DNA from: an uncultured Oscillospiraceae bacterium
GTDB taxonomy: Bacteria > Bacillota > Clostridia > Oscillospirales > Acutalibacteraceae
Assembly (NCBI GenBank): GCA_900546785.1
Contig: URED01000021.1
Span: forward strand, 1 to 36,815
DNA: 36,815 bases
Reading direction: 5' to 3'
Below the pieces are notes generated by a model. The model had not been told where the DNA came from. It saw nothing but the letters and a program-made list of their open reading frames with translations, and did no database searches. The translations under genes and the position numbers were made by a program. This document shows positions 16,303 through 24,192 of this stretch, one piece after another. Position 1 is the first letter of the stretch, and each line of letters starts with the position of its first letter.

Positions 16303-17705
16303 CAAGATTGTGGAAGATTATGGGCAGACTTGACGGAGCAATTAACTATGTAAAAAATCCTGACAAAACCCGTAAGCCAAAATATTCCGAAACGGAATGG
16401 CAGGCGCTTAAAGATGTTCTGGAATACGCCAAAGACGAAGAAAAAACTGAACAGCAGTTTTTTGTTACGGGTATAAATTGTAACGCTGCTAAAGCTCGTG
16501 AACAGTTTATTGCAGTTAAACAGCAATACAATAAAGCAGACGGCATACAGGCTTATCACGGATATATCAGTTTTAAGGACACAGATAATCTCTCTCCTGA
16601 ACTTGCTCATCAAATAGGAATTGAGTTTGCAAACAAAGTTTGGGGTGAGCAATTTCAAATTGTTGTTACCACACACCTTAATACTAAATGCATGCATTGC
16701 CATTATGTTATTAATTCTGTATCACTTGTTGACGGCAAGAGATTGCAGAACAAAGAAAAGGCTTGGTTTTATTTTCATCATATTGCAGATGAAATTTGCA
16801 AAGAGTACGGCTTATCTGTTGTTGAAAATCCTGACAGAAACAAAGAACCTGATTATGTCACTTATCAGGATAAACAATCTGTTAAAGAACAAACAGGAAT
16901 ACCAACAAGGCAAAATCTTGCCCGTGCTGCCATTGATGAAGCTATTGAGCAAAGCAGAACAATGGAGGAATTTAAAAAGTATCTTTCATCAATGGGATAC
17001 AAATACAAAATCAGTCCAAATCTTAAATACTGGACTATCACTCCAAAAGGCTGGGATAAACCTATTAGGCTTTACAGGCTGGGAGACAATTATACAAACA
17101 TTCGCATACAGGAACGCATTAAAGAAAACGATTTATATATGAGTTTAAATGCTAAACCGTTTCAAAAAGCGTTTTATGTACCTAAAGAACACTACAACCC
17201 ACGAAAAGCAAAAGGCAGTTTATATAATCTGTATCTGTACTATTGCTATCGCCTTGGAGTGTTCGATAAGCCAAAGGATAATCAGAAAACAAAAGAATAC
17301 AACAGACTGCATTATCTTCTGCGTGAAGATTTAATGAAGGCAGACAAATACTCACAGGAGGCAGAGCTGCTCGGTAAGAATCACATTGATACTTCCGAGC
17401 AGCTTTTCTCATATAAAGAGACGGTGGAAAAGGAAATTGAAACTCTTACAGATGAAAGAAAACACCTGAGAAACAAAATTCGTCATAAAGACATAAGCGA
17501 GGTTGAACTTTCAAAACTCAAGAGCGAAATATCCGACATATCCGCACGGCTCAAAAAACTACGCAATGAGCTTAATCTCTGCAACGATATTGCCCAGCGT
17601 TCTCAAGTAATTGAAGAAAAGGTTGAGCAAATCGAAAAAGATGAAGAAAAGCAACTGCGTAAATACAAAGACAAGGAGGAAAAGTCAAATGAACAGTTCA
17701 GGTGA
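16293..17705 (+). CDS. MOBP-type relaxase/mobilization nuclease
   Basis: 470 aa, ATG 16293. It nicks one strand at oriT and stays attached to the 5' end to pilot the DNA. Tyr19 in GAINYVKNPDKT is the likely catalytic tyrosine. The metal-binding triad is H128, H135 and H137 in THLNTKCMHCHYVINSV. QAYHGYISF near residue 87 is the usual strand before it. The C-terminal third (from about residue 365) is a Lys/Glu-rich coiled coil, likely the coupling or dimer region. Length and motifs are intact, so the element may be self-transmissible as far as this gene is concerned. It overlaps the next gene by 17 bases. Confidence 0.92.
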   Translation: MAVTRLWKIMGRLDGAINYVKNPDKTRKPKYSETEWQALKDVLEYAKDEEKTEQQFFVTGINCNAAKAREQFIAVKQQYNKADGIQAYHGYISFKDTDNLSPELAHQIGIEFANKVWGEQFQIVVTTHLNTKCMHCHYVINSVSLVDGKRLQNKEKAWFYFHHIADEICKEYGLSVVENPDRNKEPDYVTYQDKQSVKEQTGIPTRQNLARAAIDEAIEQSRTMEEFKKYLSSMGYKYKISPNLKYWTITPKGWDKPIRLYRLGDNYTNIRIQERIKENDLYMSLNAKPFQKAFYVPKEHYNPRKAKGSLYNLYLYYCYRLGVFDKPKDNQKTKEYNRLHYLLREDLMKADKYSQEAELLGKNHIDTSEQLFSYKETVEKEIETLTDERKHLRNKIRHKDISEVELSKLKSEISDISARLKKLRNELNLCNDIAQRSQVIEEKVEQIEKDEEKQLRKYKDKEEKSNEQFR

Positions 17706-18510
17706 CGCAGCCGAACAGGTTGTAAGGCTGTCCCTTGAAGGCTTTGAGGTAGTCGCAAAGGTATCGGGCGAAGCTGCTAAAAACATTGCCCTTCTTCTCA
17801 TATCTGCTCTTAAACAGGAACAGAAAACAAAGGGCAAGGCAAGACTTACCAATATGATTAAGTCAGGCAAAGAACTTAAAGTCTATACCATTCAGCGGAA
17901 AGACCTTAAAGAGTTCACCAAACACGCAAAAAAATACGGCGTACTTTATACCGTGTTGCGTGACAGAAACAACAAAGACAAAGGCTCTGCTGTTGACATC
18001 ATCGCAAGAGCGGACGATGCGTCAAAAATTCAGAGAATAATAGACCGCTTTGACCTTGCAACAGTCGATAAAGGCTCTATCGTTACACAGTCGGAAAAGG
18101 CTATCGAGGAACGCAGGAAAAAAGCTGAAGAAAAACCTGAAAAAACCGAAAACGATGAGTTATTTAACGAGTTGTTTGAAGATGACGCAAAAGAAAAAAC
18201 TTCTGAAAGCGAGCATAAACCCGCCGAAAGAGAAAACCCTTTTATTCCTCAGACGGAAAAAAGCCCTCCGTCCGAGAAAAGCTCAACAAGGGAAAGTACA
18301 TTATCTGACGAGGGTACTGTTGTAAAAGACAAGAAAAAGCCGTCGGTCAAGAAAAAACTTGAAGAATACAGACGCAGGTCGAAACAGCAGAAAGAGCAGG
18401 ATAAGGATACCCCTGTTATTGAAGAAAAACCAAAGGCACAGGAAAAGCCTGCGGTAACAGAACACAAACAGCCAAAGCCAACCAAAAACAAAAAGACAAA
18501 GGAGAGATGA
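17689..18510 (+). CDS. PcfB/DUF3801-like coupling accessory protein
   Basis: The start is ATG 17689 with AAGGAGG nine bases upstream; the frame from 17611 is inside the relaxase gene. The product is 273 aa. The first ~150 residues match DUF3801 (PcfB): EQVVRLSLEGFEVVAKVSGE, then NIALLLISALKQEQKTKGKA and ELKVYTIQRKDLKEFTKHAK. The rest is a disordered Lys/Glu/Pro-rich tail. PcfB of pCF10 binds the relaxase and the VirD4 ATPase, so this protein should bridge relaxosome and coupling protein. It lies four bases before the next gene. Confidence 0.8.
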   Translation: MNSSGDAAEQVVRLSLEGFEVVAKVSGEAAKNIALLLISALKQEQKTKGKARLTNMIKSGKELKVYTIQRKDLKEFTKHAKKYGVLYTVLRDRNNKDKGSAVDIIARADDASKIQRIIDRFDLATVDKGSIVTQSEKAIEERRKKAEEKPEKTENDELFNELFEDDAKEKTSESEHKPAERENPFIPQTEKSPPSEKSSTRESTLSDEGTVVKDKKKPSVKKKLEEYRRRSKQQKEQDKDTPVIEEKPKAQEKPAVTEHKQPKPTKNKKTKER

Positions 18511-18513
18511 TTT

Positions 18514-19392
18514 ATGGCTTACACACCTAAACAGAGAACATTTAGAAAGCGTGAAACAAAAGAGGAATTTGCAGCACGCAAAAAGGCAGAAAAGGAAGCA
18601 GCTTATGAAAGTATAGACGCTGCCATTTCCGAAATGATGCAGAGTGAGGAATCATTCAAAGATTATCTCACATTTCAGTCCCGTATGGAACGCTATACGG
18701 TTTCAAATACGCTTCTCATAATGTCACAGCGCCCCGACGCAACACAGCTTAAATCCGCTGATTCGTGGAACGAGCTTGGGGCGACAATCAACAAGGGTGA
18801 GAAAGGTATTCACATTCTTGAACCCCACGATTTTGTGGACGATGAGGGCAACCAGAGAACATCATACAACATCAAAAATGTATTTGATATTGCACAGACT
18901 AACGCAGAGCCGCTGCCTGCCAAGACTTTTGACCGTTCGCCAAAAGCGCTTGTCAAGGCAATGCTTAATGCAACGCCCATTAACAAAGCGGCTGTTGACG
19001 AGCTTCCAATCGAAAATTCAACAGCATACTTTGACGACAAGAGCAAAACTCTTATGGTCAAAAAGCACTCTGACACCGTATCAATGTTCAAGGACATTGC
19101 AAGAGAACTTTCTCTTGCAGAAATTGCAGCTAACAGCGACGAGTACAACCGTACCGAGTGCCTTCCTTCAGCCGTATGTGCTTCATATATGCTCTGCGAA
19201 AAGTACGGCATTGATAACAGCGACATCAATGTTGAAAGCTCCAAAGCTATGTGGAAAGGAAAAGAAAACAAAGATGTACGCATTATGCTCACAATGGCAA
19301 ATGACAGCCTTTATTCATTGAGCAAGGACATCTATGTTGAAATGAACAAGGCTAAAGACAAGGAGCCTAAAACACAGGAACAGACAAGATAG
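18514..19392 (+). CDS. ArdC-like protein with degenerate peptidase half
   Basis: 292 aa, ATG 18514. The N-terminal half is the ArdC ssDNA-binding domain: FKDYLTFQSRMERYTVSNTL, LLIMSQRPDATQLKSADSWN and INKGEKGIHIL. The C-terminal half follows the layout of the ArdC metallopeptidase domain, but the zinc-binding HExxH helix reads DIARELSLAEIA, so both histidines are gone. ArdC proteins protect incoming plasmid DNA against restriction. This copy probably keeps DNA binding and lacks peptidase activity. The 2739-aa protein carries a second ArdC-like N-terminus. Confidence 0.8.
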   Translation: MAYTPKQRTFRKRETKEEFAARKKAEKEAAYESIDAAISEMMQSEESFKDYLTFQSRMERYTVSNTLLIMSQRPDATQLKSADSWNELGATINKGEKGIHILEPHDFVDDEGNQRTSYNIKNVFDIAQTNAEPLPAKTFDRSPKALVKAMLNATPINKAAVDELPIENSTAYFDDKSKTLMVKKHSDTVSMFKDIARELSLAEIAANSDEYNRTECLPSAVCASYMLCEKYGIDNSDINVESSKAMWKGKENKDVRIMLTMANDSLYSLSKDIYVEMNKAKDKEPKTQEQTR

Positions 19393-19405
19393 GAGGTAAC
19401 TGTCG

Positions 19406-19603
19406 GTGAAAGAAGAACGCTACTATCTTGCTCTTAATGATGACGAACAAAGCCTTTTGATAAGGTCGCTTAACGATGAAAGGACTGCACAGATAAAAAA
19501 AGGCAAAGCAGTTGACGCTATTGACGAGCTTATCGTCAAGGTCGGTAAAGCACCTTTAAAGAAATTCAAAGTGCTTGAAAGGTCGGAGTGTGGTGCAAGA
19601 TAG
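19406..19603 (+). CDS. 65-aa conjugation-cluster protein of unknown function
   Basis: GTG start at 19406 with AGGAGGT at 19391-19397 eight bases upstream. The product is helical and charged: YYLALNDDEQSLLIRSLNDE, then KKGKAVDAIDELIVKVGKAP. It has no membrane helix or catalytic motif. A protein of this size and sequence type is usual just upstream of the VirD4 gene in this ICE class, but I cannot name it. It overlaps the VirD4 start by about 14 bases. Confidence 0.6.
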   Translation: MKEERYYLALNDDEQSLLIRSLNDERTAQIKKGKAVDAIDELIVKVGKAPLKKFKVLERSECGAR

Positions 19604-21410
19604 AAACAACAAAAAAGCAATTACCATTCTTTGCGTTCTTGGCGTTTTTCCTGTAATATGGCTTGGTCTTTCTATTGCGCCGTCAGTTAAAGGCGGTATA
19701 GCGGAAATCATACCTAAATTAGCCGAAGTAATTAACAATCCATTTAATATAACGCTTTGTGAGGACAGCTTAAAAACTGTCCTCACTTTGCTTTTGATAT
19801 ATGCGATAGTTGTCGGAGTAATAATCTCAAGCCTGAGAAATTACAGGCGTGGAGAGGAACACGGCTCGGCTAAATGGGGCGATGTAAAAAAAGTCAATAA
19901 GAAATACCACCAAAAGCCTGAAAACAACAACAAGATAATGACGCAGGGAGTGGCAATAGGACTTAACGCAAAGAAACACAGAAGAAACCTTAACACACTT
20001 GTATGCGGCGGCTCCGGTGCAGGTAAGACATTTTTCTATGCAAAGCCTAACCTTATGCAATGCAACTGTTCTTTTGTAACAACAGATCCAAAAGGTGAAA
20101 TTTTGAGGAACTGCGGACAGATGCTCAAAGATCAGGGATATATACTTAGGGTGCTTGACCTTATCAATATGGACAGAAGCGACTGCTACAATCCTTTTGT
20201 TTATCTTAAAAGCGACAATGATGTGCAGCGTATGGTTACGAATTTGTTTAAGGCAACTACACCAAAGAACTCAACTAACAACGATCCGTTTTGGGATAAC
20301 CTTGCACAAACGCTTTTACTTGCACTTGTTTTTTATCTCCACTATGAAGCGCCTGAAGAAGAACAGAACTTTGCAATGGTTATGGAAATGATTAGAGCAG
20401 GAGCTATTGAAGATGAGGAGGAGCAATCATACAGTCCTCTTGATATGCTGTTTTATGAGCTTGAAAGCAAAAATCCCGAACATATTGCTGTTAAGTATTA
20501 TCGTTCATATCATTCAGGCTCGAATAAGACGCTGAAATCAATACAAATCACTCTTATTTCAAGACTTGATAAATTCAATCTTGACAGCCTTGCTTCTATG
20601 ACAATAACCGATGACCTTGAGCTTGATAAGCTGGGAGAGCAAAAAACAGCTTTATTTGCAGTTATTCCTGATAATGATACAAGTTTTAATTTCCTTGTTT
20701 CAATGCTTTATTCGCAGTTATTTCAGTCCTTGTTTTATTCGGCAGACACAATACACAAAGGCGCATTGCCTGTACCTGTTCATTTCCTAATGGACGAGTT
20801 TGCCAATGTTTCTCTGCCTGATGACTTTGATAAAATCTTGTCTGTAATGCGTTCCCGTGGCGTTTTTGTATCCATCATTATACAGAATATGGCACAGCTC
20901 AAAGCCTTGTTTGAGAAGCAATGGGAGAGCATTGTGGGCAACTGTGATGAGTTCCTTTATCTCGGCGGTAACGAACAATCAACGCACAAATATGTTTCCG
21001 AACTGCTGGGCAAGGAAACAATCGACACGAACACTTACGGAAAAAGCCACGGCAGAAACGGTAATTATTCAACAAATTACCAAATCAGCGGCAGAGAGCT
21101 TATGACACCTGACGAGGTGCGTATGCTTGACAACAAATATGCAATTCTGTTTATCCGTGGCGAGCGACCTGTACTTGATTTAAAGTACAACATTTTCAAG
21201 CACCCGAAGTTTGCATTAACTGAGGACGGAGGGGCAAAACCATATATCCACAATGAGGTTACAGATGATGCAATAACAATTTCGTTTCCGAACATTTCAA
21301 TCAGCGTTATTGATAATATCACGGTTGACGATTACGGATATGAGCTTGTTGCAGATGTTGACCTTGAAAAAGAATTTGAAATGGAGGAAAAGTCAAATGA
21401 AAAAACTTAA
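19590..21410 (+). CDS. VirD4/TraG-type coupling protein
   Basis: The start is one of two adjacent GTG codons (19590 or 19593) behind AAAGGTCGGAG; TTG 19575 is possible but poorly placed. The product is about 606 aa. Two N-terminal transmembrane helices (ITILCVLGVFPVIWLGL and VLTLLLIYAIVVGVIIS) anchor a hexameric ATPase. Walker A is CGGSGAGKTFF near residue 140, Walker B is HFLMDEFANV near 399, and the VTTDPKGEILRNCG strand is the TraG/VirD4 signature. It recruits the relaxosome and pumps the DNA into the secretion channel. It appears full-length. Confidence 0.93.
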   Translation: MVQDRNNKKAITILCVLGVFPVIWLGLSIAPSVKGGIAEIIPKLAEVINNPFNITLCEDSLKTVLTLLLIYAIVVGVIISSLRNYRRGEEHGSAKWGDVKKVNKKYHQKPENNNKIMTQGVAIGLNAKKHRRNLNTLVCGGSGAGKTFFYAKPNLMQCNCSFVTTDPKGEILRNCGQMLKDQGYILRVLDLINMDRSDCYNPFVYLKSDNDVQRMVTNLFKATTPKNSTNNDPFWDNLAQTLLLALVFYLHYEAPEEEQNFAMVMEMIRAGAIEDEEEQSYSPLDMLFYELESKNPEHIAVKYYRSYHSGSNKTLKSIQITLISRLDKFNLDSLASMTITDDLELDKLGEQKTALFAVIPDNDTSFNFLVSMLYSQLFQSLFYSADTIHKGALPVPVHFLMDEFANVSLPDDFDKILSVMRSRGVFVSIIIQNMAQLKALFEKQWESIVGNCDEFLYLGGNEQSTHKYVSELLGKETIDTNTYGKSHGRNGNYSTNYQISGRELMTPDEVRMLDNKYAILFIRGERPVLDLKYNIFKHPKFALTEDGGAKPYIHNEVTDDAITISFPNISISVIDNITVDDYGYELVADVDLEKEFEMEEKSNEKT

Positions 21411-21732
21411 TGAGCGCAAGTCGGCTTTAAGCAAATCACAAAAAAAAGAAAGCAGAGTGCTTGCTGCTATAACAGCTTTTGTACTCTGCTTTTGCGTAAG
21501 TATAACTGCTTTTGCTGATAACGAGGCGCTTAATGCCGTCAACAATTTATCCACTTTTATCTTCGGTCTTATCCGTGCAGTAGGTATTATCATTCTGGGC
21601 TGGGGTGTAGTTCAGGTCGGACTTTCATTTCAATCTCACGACCCCTCGCAGAGATCCAACGGCTTTCTTACTCTTGCAGGCGGCTTGGTTATTACCTTTG
21701 CGAAGGAGATACTCGATCTAATTGTAGGATAA
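21397..21732 (+). CDS. Maff2 / VirB2-TrbC-like membrane protein
   Basis: ATG 21397 with TGGAGGA eight bases upstream; the frame from 21310 is inside the VirD4 gene. The product is 111 aa: a signal-like segment (LAAITAFVLCFCVSITAFA, cut expected before DN), then two membrane helices (IFGLIRAVGIIILGWGVVQV and LTLAGGLVITFAKEILDLIV) joined by a polar loop with SHDPSQRSNG. This hairpin topology and wording are those of the Maff2 family, the pilin-like (VirB2/TrbC) subunit in Clostridia ICEs. It overlaps virD4 by 14 bases. Confidence 0.8.
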   Translation: MKKLNERKSALSKSQKKESRVLAAITAFVLCFCVSITAFADNEALNAVNNLSTFIFGLIRAVGIIILGWGVVQVGLSFQSHDPSQRSNGFLTLAGGLVITFAKEILDLIVG

Positions 21733-21740
21733 AAATAAAC

Positions 21741-21775
21741 GGGCAAGCGGTATATAATTATCCACTTGCCCTTCT
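21741..21775 (+). terminator. attenuator-like hairpin before the MT-A70 gene
   Basis: GGGCAAG (21741-21747) pairs with CTTGCCC (21765-21771), with two further G-C pairs after one mismatch, and is followed by TTCTT, only a weak U-run. The Shine-Dalgarno of the next gene begins two bases later. It could reduce read-through from the highly expressed pilin-like gene into the rest of the operon. Confidence 0.5.
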
Positions 21776-21788
21776 TGGAGGTGAAATA

Positions 21789-22346
21789 TTGAAAAAATAT
21801 AGTATAATATACGCCGACCCACCGTGAAGGTATAAGGTGTATTCAGAAAAAGGCTTAGGTCGTTCAGCGGAAAATCATTACCCTACTATGAGCCTTGAAG
21901 ATATTAAAAATTTGCCTATTAATAATTTAGCAGATAAAAATTGTGCTTTATTTATGTGGACAACAATACCTTTACTTAAAGATAGCTTTTCTGTATTAGA
22001 TTCTTGGGGGTTTGAATACAAAAGCATTGCGTTTGTTTGGATAAAGTTAAACAAAAAATCTGACACATTATTTTGGGGTATGGGACATTGGACAAGGTCT
22101 AATGCTGAATTATGCATTCTGGCGACAAAAGGTCATCCTAAACGCAAATCCGCAAAGGTTCATCAAGTAATTATGTCACATATTCAGCAACACAGTAAAA
22201 AACCTGATGAAGCAAGAGAAAGGATAATAGAACTTATAGGTGACTTACCCCGTATTGAATTGTTTGCAAGAGAAAAAAAAGACGGCTGGGATTCTTGGGG
22301 TAACGAGATAGAATGCGATATAAATATGGACGAATATATTATATGA
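21789..22346 (+). pseudogene. MT-A70 adenine methyltransferase with stop in the catalytic motif
   Basis: The gene begins at TTG 21789 behind GGAGGTG (five bases). It reads KKYSIIYADPP and then TGA (21825-21827) where the family has Trp in DPPW. The frame then continues intact to 22346 with RYKVYSEKG, AENHYPTMSLEDIKNLPI, CALFMWTTIPLL, FWGMGHWTRSNAELCILATK and ARERIIELIGDLPRIELFAR, all standard MT-A70 family landmarks. A single TGG-to-TGA change explains everything. The remaining reading frame from GTG 21837 lacks the catalytic DPPW and has only a weak AAGG upstream. The enzyme would have methylated adenines in DNA, perhaps to protect the element in new hosts. The gene is recently inactivated or a rare read-through case. 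Confidence 0.85.
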
Positions 22347-22363
22347 TATAGGAGGTGGTTTTG

Positions 22364-23200
22364 TTGTCAGATAACTGGGTAGTGCAAAACCTTGAAAACG
22401 CACTTGATACTTGGAACGAAAAGTTATCTGAGATATGGAGTTTGCTTACACAATCTCCGCAAGACTTTAAAGGCGGCACAATTTGGGAAGTAATAGTAGA
22501 TATTAACGGGGCAGTACAGGCAATCGGTTTAGCATTGCTTGTACTTTTTTTCGTTATAGGTATGGTAAAAACCTGTTCTTCCTTTGTTGATGTCAAGAAG
22601 CCTGAACACGCATTAAAACTGTTTATTCGTTTTATCCTTGCAAAAGGCTTGGTAACATACGGAATGGAACTTATGCTTGCTATGTTCAGTATTGCACAAG
22701 GTATCATTTCAACAATAATGGATAGTTCAGGCTTATCGTCGAACTCAGATACAACTTTGCCTGATGAAATGATTACTGCCATTGAAAGCTGTGACTTTTT
22801 TGAGTCTATACCTTTATGGGCAGTAACATTAATCGGCAGTTTGTTTATCACAGTATTGTCATTTATCTTGATATTAACTGTGTATGGCAGATTTTTCAAA
22901 ATATATATGTTTACTGCTCTTGCACCTATTCCCTTTTCAACCTTTGCAGGAGAGCCTACACAAAATGTCGGTAGGTCATTTGTTAAATCATACTGCGGAG
23001 TGTTGCTTGAAGGTGCAGTAATAATACTTGCCTGTATCATATTTTCACTGTATGCTGCTTCACCGCCGCAGGTCGATACTGACGCATCAGCAGTAACAAT
23101 GGTTTGGAAATATGTAGGCGAACTTGTATTTAATATGCTTGTTCTTGTAGGAACGGTAAAAATGTCAGACCGCATCATTCACGAAATGATGGGAATGTAA
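22364..23200 (+). CDS. VirB6/TrbL-like channel membrane protein
   Basis: The start is TTG 22364 (or TTG 22361) after GGAGGTGG; the GTG at 22355 lies inside that ribosome site and is not used. The product is about 278 aa with five to six membrane segments, for example IGLALLVLFFVIGMVKTCSS, LWAVTLIGSLFITVLSFILI, MFTALAPIPFSTF and LEGAVIILACIIFSLYAA. An ALAPIPFSTFAG loop is typical of the VirB6/TrbL-like proteins in Clostridia ICEs. It should form part of the inner-membrane channel. Confidence 0.82.
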   Translation: MSDNWVVQNLENALDTWNEKLSEIWSLLTQSPQDFKGGTIWEVIVDINGAVQAIGLALLVLFFVIGMVKTCSSFVDVKKPEHALKLFIRFILAKGLVTYGMELMLAMFSIAQGIISTIMDSSGLSSNSDTTLPDEMITAIESCDFFESIPLWAVTLIGSLFITVLSFILILTVYGRFFKIYMFTALAPIPFSTFAGEPTQNVGRSFVKSYCGVLLEGAVIILACIIFSLYAASPPQVDTDASAVTMVWKYVGELVFNMLVLVGTVKMSDRIIHEMMGM

Positions 23201-23216
23201 ATAAGGAGGAAATATT

Positions 23217-23801
23217 ATGTTAAGCAATAACCCGATAAGAAGCGATGATCCGCAGGCTATCGAAAAACTCACTGCAAAACTTAAATCCTGTCAGGAAATG
23301 CAGGAGTATATGAAGGAAGCAAATAAATACTACCGCAGAAACGGTACAATGAAAGGCTTTCCCGACCTTGATGATGAAAAGGCTGAAAAGATTGACGCTA
23401 AAATTAAAAACAGCTATTCTTGGGAGCGTCAGCCGTTTCCGCAGTATCACTTGCAGGGGAACAATCAGGAAATTCACAGACTTAAAAAGCGTATCGAAGA
23501 ACTTACCCGCAACAAAGAGGTCGGCTTTGTCGGCTGGGAATTTGAGGGTGGTACGGCAGAGCCTAATACTGAAATCAATCGCTTGCAGCTATTCTTTGAT
23601 GAAAAACCGTCAGCCGATCAGAGATCGGAACTGAAACTAAACGGCTTTAAGTGGGCACCGTCAGAACAGGCGTGGCAGAGGCAGCTTAACGAAAACGCTG
23701 TTTACGCCGCAAGCCGTATGGTGTTTCTGAAAACCAAAGACGGAAAACTACCGTATCAGATTCAGCCGAAAGCGCCCGCTAAAGACAGTTTGGAAAGGTA
23801 G
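23217..23801 (+). CDS. conjugation-cluster protein, DUF3560-like C-terminal half
   Basis: ATG 23217 behind AAGGAGGAAA; 194 aa, soluble. The N-terminus is a helical charged region (LKSCQEMQEYMKEANKYYRR). The C-terminal part (INRLQLFFDEKPSADQRSEL, then KLNGFKWAPSEQAWQRQL) resembles the DUF3560-type segment seen in other mobile-element proteins, where it is thought to be a small nucleic-acid-associated fold. Function is unknown. The gene lies between VirB6-like and VirB3-like genes of the channel. From here on the base composition resembles that of the 3642-11861 gene rather than that of the preceding 10 kb. Confidence 0.65.
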   Translation: MLSNNPIRSDDPQAIEKLTAKLKSCQEMQEYMKEANKYYRRNGTMKGFPDLDDEKAEKIDAKIKNSYSWERQPFPQYHLQGNNQEIHRLKKRIEELTRNKEVGFVGWEFEGGTAEPNTEINRLQLFFDEKPSADQRSELKLNGFKWAPSEQAWQRQLNENAVYAASRMVFLKTKDGKLPYQIQPKAPAKDSLER

Positions 23802-23808
23802 GAACGAT

Positions 23809-24192
23809 ATGGATATACAGATCAATAAAGAGTTTCGTGACTACAGCGAAACAATCTATTTCGGGCTGAATATGCGTCAGCTCGTTTTTTCTGCCTGCGC
23901 AGTCGGCATAGCCGTCGGCTCATACTTTCTTCTCAAGCCTTATCTGAGTCTGGAAACACTGTCCTGGCTCTGTATTCTGCTTGCCGCACCGTTCGCCGTG
24001 CTGGGCTTTGTCAAATACAACGGTATGACGGCGGAAAAGTTCCTATGGGCTTGGATCAAGTCCGAGATATTAACACCGAAACGGCTTGTGTTCAAGGCGG
24101 AAGATCAACTGTATAAGCAGAGCAAGGAAATCATTAAGCAAAAGGAAAGAGAGGTATATAAGAATCATGAAAACGCTCAAACTGATGCGTAA
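23809..24192 (+). CDS. PrgI-family (VirB3-like) membrane protein
   Basis: 127 aa, ATG 23809 with TAGGAACG upstream. The N-terminal pattern INKEFRDYSETIYFGLNMRQ is the PrgI signature. Two membrane helices follow (LVFSACAVGIAVGSYFLL and LSWLCILLAAPFAVLGFVKY), then WAWIKSEILTPKRLVF and a charged tail. PrgI/VirB3-like proteins sit in the inner membrane and dock the VirB4 ATPase. The end overlaps the VirB4 start by 26 bases. Confidence 0.88.
   Translation: MDIQINKEFRDYSETIYFGLNMRQLVFSACAVGIAVGSYFLLKPYLSLETLSWLCILLAAPFAVLGFVKYNGMTAEKFLWAWIKSEILTPKRLVFKAEDQLYKQSKEIIKQKEREVYKNHENAQTDA

Noticed and set aside
21825..21827. TGA read as tryptophan (alternative genetic code)
   Set aside because: All other genes use TGG for Trp, and several overlapping genes end in TGA with proper downstream starts, so code 11 holds.
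24086..24166. N-terminal extension of VirB4
   Set aside because: The extra residues lie in the PrgI gene and look like its shadow; ATG 24167 has the purine-rich site and the usual start residues.
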